Positions 9,659 through 17,389 of a stretch of DNA of 64,000 nt are shown here, one piece after another (position 1 is the stretch's first letter; each line of letters begins with the position of its first letter). The DNA comes from Microbacterium sp. lyk4-40-TSB-66 (GTDB lineage Bacteria > Actinomycetota > Actinomycetes > Actinomycetales > Microbacteriaceae), in NCBI RefSeq assembly GCF_030209475.1, contig NZ_JARVRW010000003.1:62001-126000 (forward strand), in the 5' to 3' direction. Below the pieces are notes generated by a model. It saw only the letters and a list, made by a program, of their open reading frames with translations. It was not told the DNA's origin and searched no databases. The position numbers and the translations under genes were made by a program.

Positions 9659-9828
9659 TCGGCGACGGTATCGCGCGCGGCTCAGAGAACACCCGCCACT
9701 CTGGGGGACGTGTCACCGAACGGGAACCGGCATCACCGTCGCGCTCGAGGGCGACCTTCGTCTCGGCGGGGCGTTCCGTGCTCGCTATCACCACGAGACA
9801 TCGACGTCGACGAACGGGCGGGGGCGCG

Positions 9829-10266
9829 TCAGGCGTCGTGCGCCGTGCGAGCGCGGAACCACACCGTCAGCTCGCGGACCGCGCGGATGCCAGCCTCTTC
9901 GTTGTCGGCCGCCAGGTCGTCGAAGGTGTCGCGGAAGCCCTCGGGGGCGGGCCCCGCGGGCACGCCGATCGGCTCGAATCCCATCGTCCATTCCGAGAAG
10001 CGTCGCTCCTCGAGGTTCTCGGTCAGCAGGACCCGCACGTCGGTGTGCCGCGGGTCGCATGCGATCTTCGTCATCAGCTCGTCGACGGCTTCTTCGGGGC
10101 CTTCCAAGACCTGGAAGAAGCGTCCGCGCCGGTACAGGAGCATGCCGGTGAGGTCGTGGTCGTGGTTGGACGCCCGGCTCTGCGCCAGAAGGTCGGCGAG
10201 CGCTGCATCGTCGAACAAGTCGGCGGCCGTGCTCGCGTACGAGACGGAGACCAGGGGTGCGCTCAC
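9829..10266 (-). CDS. BLUF-domain blue-light sensor
   Basis: A 145-residue single-domain photoreceptor that would bind FAD and respond to blue light. The key residues are present: Tyr10 (SVSYAST), Asn34 (SRASNHD) and Gln52 (RFFQVLEG), plus Trp93 and Met95 in FSEWTMGF. The pattern LTGMLLYRRGRFFQVLEG is diagnostic. There is no output domain, so it must signal through a partner. It starts with GTG overlapping the stop of the 95-residue protein encoded just upstream, so the two are translationally coupled and that protein is the obvious candidate partner. Confidence 0.9.
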   Translation of the reverse strand: MSAPLVSVSYASTAADLFDDAALADLLAQSRASNHDHDLTGMLLYRRGRFFQVLEGPEEAVDELMTKIACDPRHTDVRVLLTENLEERRFSEWTMGFEPIGVPAGPAPEGFRDTFDDLAADNEEAGIRAVRELTVWFRARTAHDA

Positions 10267-10550
10267 GCGACCGCACTCCCGCCGTCTGATGCCCGGGACG
10301 CGGTGGCGCGCACCTGGGCGAGGGTGATGGGCGGCTCGAGCGGGGGCTGACCGTTGGTGACCGCGGCCATCGCCTCGGTCAGCGCGTCGAAGCGGCCGAC
10401 GACGCGCGACGTGCCGTCGTGCGCCAGGAAGGCGCCGTCGGGCTGACGGTCGATGTAGCCGAGGAAGACGCCCGTACGGCTGCCGACATGGAAGCCCTCT
10501 TCGACGCGGGCCCAGACGACCGCGGCTTCGGGCTGATCGGGAGACACCAT
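10263..10550 (-). CDS. Small protein coupled to the BLUF sensor
   Basis: A 95-residue soluble protein: MVSPDQPEAAVVWARVEEG onwards, with a strand-rich first half (FLGYIDRQPDGAFLAHD) and an alpha-helical end. AAGGAGG sits seven bases before the ATG. Its TGA overlaps the GTG of the BLUF gene, giving a two-gene operon. I recognise no domain. By position it may bind or be controlled by the light sensor. Confidence 0.7.
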   Translation of the reverse strand: MVSPDQPEAAVVWARVEEGFHVGSRTGVFLGYIDRQPDGAFLAHDGTSRVVGRFDALTEAMAAVTNGQPPLEPPITLAQVRATASRASDGGSAVA

Positions 10551-10696
10551 GGCCGCCCTCCTTACGCCCGCGATGGAACCGGGCAGGAGTGACCGTACCC
10601 GGGGCCTCCGACATCGAGCCGCCCTTGACAGATCGCGCGGCGCTGCACGCCCGCGCGTCCGGCTCGGGACGAGAACCGGATGCCGTTCCGGCCCGC

Positions 10697-11086
10697 TCAG
10701 CCGACCGCCGCGCGGATCTGGGCGGCGTCGTCGGTGCCGCTCGCCTCGACGATCCGGCCGTGCTCGACCCGGTACATCGCGAACGACGCGATGCTAACGC
10801 GGCGACGGGTGGCCGCGACGTGGGCGAACGAACCGGTGTGGGTGCCGCCGCCACGCAGGTGCACCGCGAGTCGGTCGTCTTCGACGAGGAGTTGGATCCG
10901 CTTCCACTGCCAGTCGGGAAAGCCGTGCAGCAGGTCGGCGTACTCATCGACCCAGGCGTCGGCACCGGCGGGCAGGTGCGCGCGGCGGACAGCCGGATGC
11001 AGGAACCCGCGCAGGTCGTCCAGGTCGTGCCGATTGAGCGCGTCGAGGAGGTCGGCGAACCACTCACGCATCTCCCAGGGCTCCAC
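10697..11086 (-). CDS. NTF2/SnoaL-like fold protein
   Basis: About 129 residues. The sequence (WFADLLDALNRHDLDDLRGFLHPAVR, split by normal loops, and a final SIASFAMYRVEHGRIVEASG) has the helix-then-curved-sheet rhythm of the NTF2-like superfamily, which includes SnoaL-type cyclases and many ligand-binding proteins. No catalytic residue can be assigned. The start is GTG 11086 or ATG 11071; the frame runs further upstream but through an intergenic repeat. Confidence 0.7.
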   Translation of the reverse strand: MEPWEMREWFADLLDALNRHDLDDLRGFLHPAVRRAHLPAGADAWVDEYADLLHGFPDWQWKRIQLLVEDDRLAVHLRGGGTHTGSFAHVAATRRRVSIASFAMYRVEHGRIVEASGTDDAAQIRAAVG

Positions 11087-11189
11087 TCCCCCATTATCCG
11101 CGGCGAGGGACGAGGCGGATCGGCGGCCCGCTCCGCCGCCGGACCGCGCCCGCCACACCGTGTCGCCGCGCGACGCCCGCAGAAACGCA

Positions 11190-11240
11190 CGATCCTCGCA
11201 GTCTCCACGAGGAAACCTGCGAGGATCGCGCCGATCTGCG
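11190..11240. repeat. Intergenic inverted repeat with three copies of CTGCGAGGA
   Basis: Perfect 12-bp arms (CGATCCTCGCAG at 11190-11201 and its complement at 11217-11228) are followed by a third, partial copy (CTGCGAGGA, 11236-11244). It lies between two same-strand genes, 22 bases after the flavin oxidase stop codon, so it may also act as a terminator for that operon. Confidence 0.6.
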
Positions 11241-11261
11241 AGGAACCGCGACAACCGCCTC

Positions 11262-12875
11262 TCAGGCGCCCACCGGTTGCACGCGCGCCTCCGCCCCGAC
11301 CTCACCGCTCGCGCGCAGCTCCTCGGCGAGCCGGCGTGCACCGCGAACGGCGATGGCCACGCTTGTCAGCGTCGGGTTCATCGTGTTGGCGGTCGGGATC
11401 AGCCCGTTGCCGCCGACGAGCAGGTTGTCGAACCCCCAGACCCGCGAGTACGGGTCGGCGACCGAGGTCTCGGCATCCGTTCCCGCGCGCATCGTGCCCA
11501 TGTAGTGCAGGCTCGATCCGTTCGGGAGCAGCCGGGGTTCGGCGACGAACGTGCCGAGGGCGTTCCCGGCCCGACGAAGACGCTCGGTGGCCTGCGCGAT
11601 CTCGGCGTCTTCGCGCTCGGTGAGGGCGTACTCAATGGTGAAGTTCGGCAGGCCGCGGTAGTCGAGCTCGTCGTCCGAGAAGGTGACGCCGTCTTCGACG
11701 CGGGGGAACTTGCGCACGCCGAAGCCCATATTGACGTATCCCCAGCGATTGCCCGCGGCCGGGTGCTGCGGGTCGAGCGCGAAGGGCGGGTTCTCGGCGT
11801 ACATGATCTGGGCCGAGTAGGGGTGGCCGGGCTCTGAGAAGGGGATGCGGTTGACCGCGGCGACGGGATCGGCCGGGTTGGTCGCGCGGCGGGCGAGCTC
11901 GCTCTCGAGCTCGTCGTCGGTGACGAGGGCGGACATCCGGTCCTCCTCGAGGGCGACGGTGCTGATGACGACATGGTGCTCGGTGAGGTAGCGGCCCAGT
12001 GGGGTGGGACGGATGCCGGAGGCCCACAGCAGCTGCGGCGAACGGAAGGCGTCGGCCGCGACGATGACGGCATCCGCCTCGACGAAGGTCTCTTCGTGCG
12101 TGCGAAGGTCTTCGACGACGAGCCCGCGCACGTGCCGGCCGTCGTGGTCGATGCGGCGCACCAGCGTGAGGTCGCGCAGCTCGAAGCGCGAGGCGGTGTC
12201 GGTGCCGGGCTCGATGAGCGGTCCGAGAACCGTGTCGGCGCCGGCCCAGCGCATCGAGCCGTCGGGCTGCGGGTCACCCGCGACCGGCAGCGTGCCCACG
12301 CCGTAGCCCTCGGGCAGCTCGGCCCCGAACTCCCGGTCGAGCAGCGTGCGGATCGCGGCGCCGACGGGTGAGTCCGAGAAGGCGGCGCTCTGTTTGTGCA
12401 GCAGGTCTTCGGCGGTCGAGATGAGGGTCTCCCACTCGTCGTCGCCGATGAAGTCGAGCTTCTCGCTGAAGGCGGGGCGGGGGATGGCACAGGTCCAGTG
12501 CGAACCCTGGCCGCCGACGTTGGTGGCGCCGGCCGCCGCAGGGAAGGTGGGGGCGTGAGCCGCACCCTCGCCCCCGAAGTCGAGCAGGTGGGTGCCCTGC
12601 CGGGCGGTGAACATCCCCTCGACGACGGCTCCCGCGGGGATGCCGAGCGACTCGCGGAAGGCACCCGCCTGCGGGCCCTGCGAGCGTTCGCGGGCACGCG
12701 CCTTCTCTTCGGGGTCGGTGATGTTGCGCACGCTCTCGCCGGGGCGCTCGGTGACCTGGGGGCCCGCCTCGAACATGATCACGCGCGCGGTGGGCAGCGA
12801 CTCGAGAAGCACGCGGGCGTAGGCGGAGCCGATGGGGCCGCTGCCGACGACGGCGATGGTGGGGGTGTCGGACAT
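11262..12875 (-). CDS. Pyranose-oxidase-like GMC flavoprotein, candidate C-glycoside 3-oxidase
   Basis: A 537-residue FAD oxidoreductase. It has the FAD motif VVGSGPIGSAYAR (residues 9-21), the NVGGQGSHWTCA motif (His126), which in pyranose 2-oxidase carries covalently bound FAD, and the GMC active-site pair His457 (SSLHYMG) and Asn500 (MNPTLTS). Pyranose oxidases and the CarA-type C-glycoside 3-oxidases described from Microbacterium share this layout. It would oxidise a sugar hydroxyl with O2 or another acceptor. GAAGGAGAG precedes the ATG at 12875. It is 16 bases downstream of an MFS transporter gene in one operon, and the operon promoter carries the motif shared with the C-glycoside genes. 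A second such enzyme is at 34721-36268. The exact substrate is inferred. Confidence 0.8.
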   Translation of the reverse strand: MSDTPTIAVVGSGPIGSAYARVLLESLPTARVIMFEAGPQVTERPGESVRNITDPEEKARARERSQGPQAGAFRESLGIPAGAVVEGMFTARQGTHLLDFGGEGAAHAPTFPAAAGATNVGGQGSHWTCAIPRPAFSEKLDFIGDDEWETLISTAEDLLHKQSAAFSDSPVGAAIRTLLDREFGAELPEGYGVGTLPVAGDPQPDGSMRWAGADTVLGPLIEPGTDTASRFELRDLTLVRRIDHDGRHVRGLVVEDLRTHEETFVEADAVIVAADAFRSPQLLWASGIRPTPLGRYLTEHHVVISTVALEEDRMSALVTDDELESELARRATNPADPVAAVNRIPFSEPGHPYSAQIMYAENPPFALDPQHPAAGNRWGYVNMGFGVRKFPRVEDGVTFSDDELDYRGLPNFTIEYALTEREDAEIAQATERLRRAGNALGTFVAEPRLLPNGSSLHYMGTMRAGTDAETSVADPYSRVWGFDNLLVGGNGLIPTANTMNPTLTSVAIAVRGARRLAEELRASGEVGAEARVQPVGA

Positions 12876-12891
12876 GTTCTCTCCTTCGAGG

Positions 12892-14391
12892 TCAGACGGG
12901 TTGACGGTCGGGCGCGACCGGGGTGGGGACGGGCGCGGGGGCCTCGTCCGAGAGGCGCCCGCCGGGCAGGAGCAGGGCGATGACGACACCGCAGGCGTAG
13001 ACGACGGCGAGGCCGAAGAAGACCGGCGCGAACACGTCGTGGTAGATCACCGCGACCTCGTCCTGCAGCGCCTCAGACGCGGCGCGCACCGCCGCGGGGG
13101 TCAGGGTGTCGGCATCCACGCCCGCGGGGAGGGCGGCTGCGACGCCGAACCCGACGACGCCGCCGATGACCGCGGTGCCGAGGGCCGAACCGACCTGACG
13201 GACGAGGTTGGTGGTGGCGGTGACCGCGCCGAGGTCGGAGCGCGAGGCGGCGCTCTGCACGACGGCGAAGATGAGGTTCATGAACGAGCCTGTTCCGATG
13301 CCGACGGTCGCCATCACGACCGCGGGCACCCACAGCGGGAGCCCGGCGGGCAACGACGCCATGGTGGCCAGGCCCGCGGCGCCCAGGGCGGTGCCCACCA
13401 CGGGGTAGAGACGGTAGCGCCCCGAGCGACTGACGAGCCAGCCGGTCAGCAGATTGCTGACGAGCATGCCGAGCACCGTGGCGATGGGCACGAGACCCGA
13501 CACCGTCGCGGTCGTGCGGTAGGCCATTTGGATGTAGGTGGGAACGTAGGCGACGATGGCGAAGAGCCCGGCGCCGATGATGAGCGAGAGCCCGAGGCAG
13601 GCGAGGATCGTGCGATCGCGCAGGATCCGCGGCGGCAGGATCGGCTCGACGGCCCGCCGCTCCACGGCGACGAGGGTCAGGATGCCGATGACCGCGGCAC
13701 CCGCGCAGACGATCGCCGCGGGGCGCAGCGCGTCGTCGCCGATCCAGGTGACGGCGAGCACGAGCGCGACCAGGGTGCCGGTGAACACGACCGAACCGAG
13801 GACGTCGAAGCGCGGATGGGCGCCGCCGGGCAGGCGCGGCACGGCGACCAGCGCCAGGACGAGGGCGGCGAGTCCGACGGGGATGTTGATCCAGAAGACC
13901 CAGGACCACCCCCAGAAGTCGGTGATCAGGCCGCCGACGACGGGCCCGACGACGATCGCGACGGGGAAGGCCGTGCCGATGATCGCCATGTAGCGGGGGC
14001 GCTGCCGGGGGCTCGTGACGCGGGCGATGATCGTCTGCGACATCAGTTGCAGGCCCGCGGAGCCGAGACCCTGAAGCACTCGCGCCGCGATGAGCCATCC
14101 GAGATCGGGGGCGAAGCCGCACGCGAGGGACGCGACGAGGAACAGCACGAGCGAGACGAGGAAGACGCGGCGGGGTCCTACGACGTCACCGAGCTTGCCC
14201 AGCACGGGGAGCATCACGGTGGCGGCCAGGGTGTAGCCGACCATGATCCAGCTCATGTGCTCGAGCGCGCCGAGGTCACCGGCGATGGTGGCCAGCGAGG
14301 TCGAGACGACGGTGTGGTCGAGCGCGCCGAGGAACGACACGGTCAGAAGAGCGGCGACGAGCACGCGTACGCGCGCGGGAGAGAGAGTCAT
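12892..14391 (-). CDS. MFS transporter, DHA2 (14-helix) family
   Basis: A 499-residue membrane protein with about 14 hydrophobic segments. It has the early motif LDHTVVSTSLATIAGDLG, the cytoplasmic loop LGKLGDVVGPRRVFL (motif A) and the PVVGGLITDFWGWSWVFWINIP motif C region typical of the drug:H+ antiporter-2 group. Members usually export, but the family also includes uptake systems. Here it is co-transcribed with a sugar-oxidising flavoprotein, so it may move the glycoside or its aglycone; direction is not known. The promoter upstream is unusually clear. Confidence 0.88.
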   Translation of the reverse strand: MTLSPARVRVLVAALLTVSFLGALDHTVVSTSLATIAGDLGALEHMSWIMVGYTLAATVMLPVLGKLGDVVGPRRVFLVSLVLFLVASLACGFAPDLGWLIAARVLQGLGSAGLQLMSQTIIARVTSPRQRPRYMAIIGTAFPVAIVVGPVVGGLITDFWGWSWVFWINIPVGLAALVLALVAVPRLPGGAHPRFDVLGSVVFTGTLVALVLAVTWIGDDALRPAAIVCAGAAVIGILTLVAVERRAVEPILPPRILRDRTILACLGLSLIIGAGLFAIVAYVPTYIQMAYRTTATVSGLVPIATVLGMLVSNLLTGWLVSRSGRYRLYPVVGTALGAAGLATMASLPAGLPLWVPAVVMATVGIGTGSFMNLIFAVVQSAASRSDLGAVTATTNLVRQVGSALGTAVIGGVVGFGVAAALPAGVDADTLTPAAVRAASEALQDEVAVIYHDVFAPVFFGLAVVYACGVVIALLLPGGRLSDEAPAPVPTPVAPDRQPV

Positions 14392-14489
14392 GCGTGGCGC
14401 CCGTACGACCGGGCGATCGACGCGACCGTATGTGCCGCACCGGCTCCCTCACCGGGCGAACGGGCCCGATGGGCCCCGACGTCGGTTCG

Positions 14490-14517
14490 ATCATACCCGA
14501 CTTATGTCGGTTTTCAA
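14490..14517 (-). promoter_or_regulatory. Promoter with operator palindrome in its spacer
   Basis: Reading on the minus strand: -35 TTGAAA (14512-14517), 16-base spacer (14496-14511), -10 TATGAT (14490-14495). The spacer is almost filled by a palindrome CCGAC-TTAT-GTCGG (14497-14510), so a bound regulator would block RNA polymerase. It drives the MFS/oxidase operon from about 95 bases upstream of the first ATG. The core GACATAAGTC recurs at other promoters in the window. Confidence 0.75.
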
Positions 14518-14591
14518 CATTACGGATGCCGTGATCAGAGACGACAGGCGCTCGCCGGTCCCGTCGCGGGCGACTGCTCCGTCGGGTCCGG

Positions 14592-15956
14592 CTACTGCCT
14601 CAGCGACCGGACCGTCGGCCGACCGGCCGACCCGACGTGGCGTACGCCGCGCGGGGAATGATCGACGCGGGGGACGGAACCGGCGAGTCCGCCGGACGCC
14701 GGAGCGATCATCCCGCGCAGTCGGTGTTCGAACCCCTCGAGGTCGAAGAGTCCCGTCTCGTCGCGGACGATGACGTGCAGGCGGTCGCGCACGGGCGCGA
14801 TCTCCGCCCAGACGCCCAGCGGCAGGTGCAGGTGCGCCGCCATGCCCCCGACGAGCGTGTCGTCGTCCACGCGGGGCATCAGCGTCTCGGCGACGGCGAC
14901 CTCGGTCGTCGTCATCGAGACATGGATTTCGAGAGGCACTCGCGGCGTCGCACCGCGGGAGCGTCTGGCGGCACCGGGGTGGCGCACGGCGTTCTTCAGG
15001 GTGCTCAACGTGGTGGCGAGCAACCAGGCGACGGGCGTACCCGCCTTGCTCGCCGCCGAGATGCGCTCGGCGAGGGCCGTCGCGCTCCAGTCGTCGGCCA
15101 AGAGGCGCCCCATCGGAAGGGACGGCGCGAAGTTCCCCTCGACGGCGAACTCCTTCGCCACCCAGCGACGGGCGTCGACGGGGACGACCACGCGGAAGTC
15201 GGTCTCTTCACGGAGGCTGTCGCGGAGGCACCGCAGAACCAGGCTCGCCGATTTCACCGAGAGCGGCGGTCGAGCCGGTCGCCGACCGTCCTCGGCCTTC
15301 TCGGGCGTGCTCGCGATCGTGTGCACCATGTCCGCGGGCAGCATCATCGACACCATCCGGGTCCGCTCGAGGGACTCGGCCTTGGTCAGCGTGAGAGGCA
15401 GCTGGTATCCGGTCTCGGTCTGCGCGTTCAGCGCGCGGAAGGTATCCCGAGCGGACCGGATGCCGGCGACCCCCTGCAGCCCGAACTTCTTCATCACGGT
15501 GCGCAGGGGCTTCTTCGCCCACGGCAGGGCTGCGGTGGTGTCCGCTCCCGGTGCGCCGAGTTTCTCCAGGATGAGGTTCACGATGGCCGTCGCACCGCTG
15601 CCGTCGAACAGGCTGTGAGGGAACTCCATCGCGAGCATCCCGTCGGCGACGAACAGCCGCAGCGGAAGCTCACCGCGCTGGAACTGTCTCTCCAGCACGA
15701 GGGTGGCCAGCGCCGAGCGATCGATGACCGCGTCCACCCGCTCGACGGCACCGCCGGCGGCCGCGAGAGCGGCACGGCGGTCGACGCGCCGCCACCGCCT
15801 CCCGCGGGTGCGCAGGCGGTGCAGTGTCGCACCGCGGGGAGAACGCAGCACGTCCTCCAGGGCGCTGAGCGTCCGCTCCGGAGTGAGGCCCTCGAGGGGC
15901 CCCACCATGAAGCAGTTGAGGAGGTCGTCGTATCCGAGGTTGCGCAGCTCGCTCAT
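14592..15956 (-). CDS. Condensation/acyltransferase-like protein
   Basis: A 454-residue protein. The motif FPHSLFDGSGA near residue 112 matches the HxxxDG active site of the CoA-dependent acyltransferase superfamily (NRPS condensation domains, wax ester/DGAT synthases, Pap-type enzymes), and VVVPVDARRW with a later GNFAP segment fits the second half of that fold. Such enzymes join an acyl-CoA or carrier-bound acyl group to an alcohol or amine. No NRPS or lipid genes are adjacent, so the substrate is unknown. It is a single gene; the region upstream shows no strong promoter. Family call moderate, function low. Confidence 0.65.
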   Translation of the reverse strand: MSELRNLGYDDLLNCFMVGPLEGLTPERTLSALEDVLRSPRGATLHRLRTRGRRWRRVDRRAALAAAGGAVERVDAVIDRSALATLVLERQFQRGELPLRLFVADGMLAMEFPHSLFDGSGATAIVNLILEKLGAPGADTTAALPWAKKPLRTVMKKFGLQGVAGIRSARDTFRALNAQTETGYQLPLTLTKAESLERTRMVSMMLPADMVHTIASTPEKAEDGRRPARPPLSVKSASLVLRCLRDSLREETDFRVVVPVDARRWVAKEFAVEGNFAPSLPMGRLLADDWSATALAERISAASKAGTPVAWLLATTLSTLKNAVRHPGAARRSRGATPRVPLEIHVSMTTTEVAVAETLMPRVDDDTLVGGMAAHLHLPLGVWAEIAPVRDRLHVIVRDETGLFDLEGFEHRLRGMIAPASGGLAGSVPRVDHSPRGVRHVGSAGRPTVRSLRQ

Positions 15957-16423
15957 GCGCGTCCGCCCTGGATCTCATCACGCACTGGCGTCGCCGCGTG
16001 GCACCCCACGCGTCCCTCGATGGTCGATCCCGAATACTCCACGCCTGCTCCTCACCTCGGCCGCCGGTTGCGCACGGGCGCAGCGCGTCGAGGCCGCATG
16101 ACGAGACGGCCTCGGCGCCGTCGACGTCAGCGTCAGCTGAGCGATCCGCCGATGCGGCCCGGTTCTCCCTGCCGCAGCGAATGACGGGTCTTCGACTCAC
16201 GGCTCAGCGAGAGTAAGCGCCGGATCAGGACCTCAAGACGTCGCCGGGGGTCTCTTCTCCCGATGCTCACGAGAAACTCGGGGAACCTTGACGATCGGTC
16301 CGCAAGCGTCGGCGCCGGGCGGTACGAGCCGCGGGAGGGCGACTCCGCCCGCGGAGCCGGGAGTGCCCAGCGGTGCCGGGAGTGCTCAGCGGTGCCGGGA
16401 GTGCCCAGCGGTGCCGGGAGTGC
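15957..16423. other. Gene-free region, 467 bases
   Basis: No frame here has a convincing start site or family pattern. The left part should hold the promoter of the acyltransferase-like gene. The right end is filled by a 19-base tandem repeat (listed separately) that reaches the stop codon of the FAH-fold gene. Nothing else is visible. Confidence 0.5.
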
Positions 16424-16430
16424 TCAGCGC
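16352..16430. repeat. 19-base tandem repeat
   Basis: Units GAGTGCYCAGCGGTGCCGG at 16361-16379, 16380-16398 and 16399-16417, with partial units on both sides. Units alternate C and T at one position. The array overlaps the stop codon of the FAH-fold gene, so the array end supplies the last codon or two. There are no spacers, so this is not CRISPR. Confidence 0.8.
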
Positions 16431-17389
16431 GCCCGTGACCGCGTGCGCGCCCGCGCGACGGGCGGAGCCGCCACGCGCGGGCCGACGACGTTCACGACCT
16501 CGCCGACGCCCTCGATGACCAGGCGCACCTCGTCACCGGGTTCGAGCGGACGGGGATCGAGCGCCCCGCGACGCCCCCAGAGCTCGCCCAGGCACCCACC
16601 GTTTCCCACCGTTCCCGAGCCCAGCACGTCACCGGGGACGACCACGGAGTTGCGCGCCGCATAGGCCACGAGCTCGGGGAACGGCCAGCCCATGTTCGAC
16701 ACGAGGTCGTACCCGACGAGCTCGCCGTTGATGAAGAGCTCCGCGCGGACGGCGAGGAATCCGTCGGCGTCGAGGTGCGGCTCGAGCTCGTCGGCCGTGA
16801 CGATCCACGGCCCGATCGTCATCGCGAAATCCTTGCCCTTCGCCGGACCCAGACGCACCTTCATCTCGCGCGACTGCAGGTCGCGGGCCGACCAGTCGTT
16901 CATGACGGTGTAGCCGAAGATGTGGGAGGCGGCTGTCGCGGCATCCACGTTCTCACCGGTCGAGCCGGGCGCTGCACCGATGACGACGGCGAGCTCGAGT
17001 TCCACGTCGAGGCGCTGCGTCTCGGGGATCGCCACGAGCTCGCCCGTCGCGCGGACGGTGTGCGGGTTGGTGAAATAGAACGTCGGCGCCTCGTACCACT
17101 CGGGGACGACCTCGCTCTTGCCGTCGACCGACGCGCTCACCCCCTCGACGTGCTCCTCGAACGCCACGAAGTCGCGGATCGAGGCCGGCACGAGCGGTGC
17201 GAGCAGCCGCACCTCGGCGAGAGGTCTCGCCGCCTCGCGGTCGCGCCGATCGAACAGCGCGGGCACCACCCCGAGCCCCCGCGCGAGGACCTCCGCGACC
17301 CGCAGGCCGTCGGGGAAGGGCACGACGTCATCGCCGTCCACGAACCCCTCGCCCACGTCGGCGCCGTCGGCCCAGCGCGCGATCCTCAC
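16424..17389 (-). CDS. Fumarylacetoacetate hydrolase-fold enzyme
   Basis: A 321-residue member of the FAH superfamily, which uses a divalent metal to cleave or hydrate beta-diketo acids from ring cleavage. The metal motif appears as LDVELELAVVIG (the E-x-E pair) and the conserved TVMNDWSARDLQ and VVVPGDVLGSGTVG segments follow. The GTG start overlaps the stop of the amidohydrolase gene. It is the last gene of a six-gene ring-cleavage operon. A hydrolase, hydratase or decarboxylase role is possible. It is distinct from the FAH-fold protein at 20711-21655. Confidence 0.85.
   Translation of the reverse strand: MRIARWADGADVGEGFVDGDDVVPFPDGLRVAEVLARGLGVVPALFDRRDREAARPLAEVRLLAPLVPASIRDFVAFEEHVEGVSASVDGKSEVVPEWYEAPTFYFTNPHTVRATGELVAIPETQRLDVELELAVVIGAAPGSTGENVDAATAASHIFGYTVMNDWSARDLQSREMKVRLGPAKGKDFAMTIGPWIVTADELEPHLDADGFLAVRAELFINGELVGYDLVSNMGWPFPELVAYAARNSVVVPGDVLGSGTVGNGGCLGELWGRRGALDPRPLEPGDEVRLVIEGVGEVVNVVGPRVAAPPVARARTRSRAR

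Noticed and set aside
12832-14661. A 609-codon plus-strand frame opposite the MFS transporter
   Set aside because: Translation is almost entirely Asp, Gly, Glu, Arg and His runs, typical of the antisense of a membrane protein gene.
16352-16430. Possible CRISPR array
   Set aside because: Units are directly adjacent with no unique spacers, and there are no cas genes.
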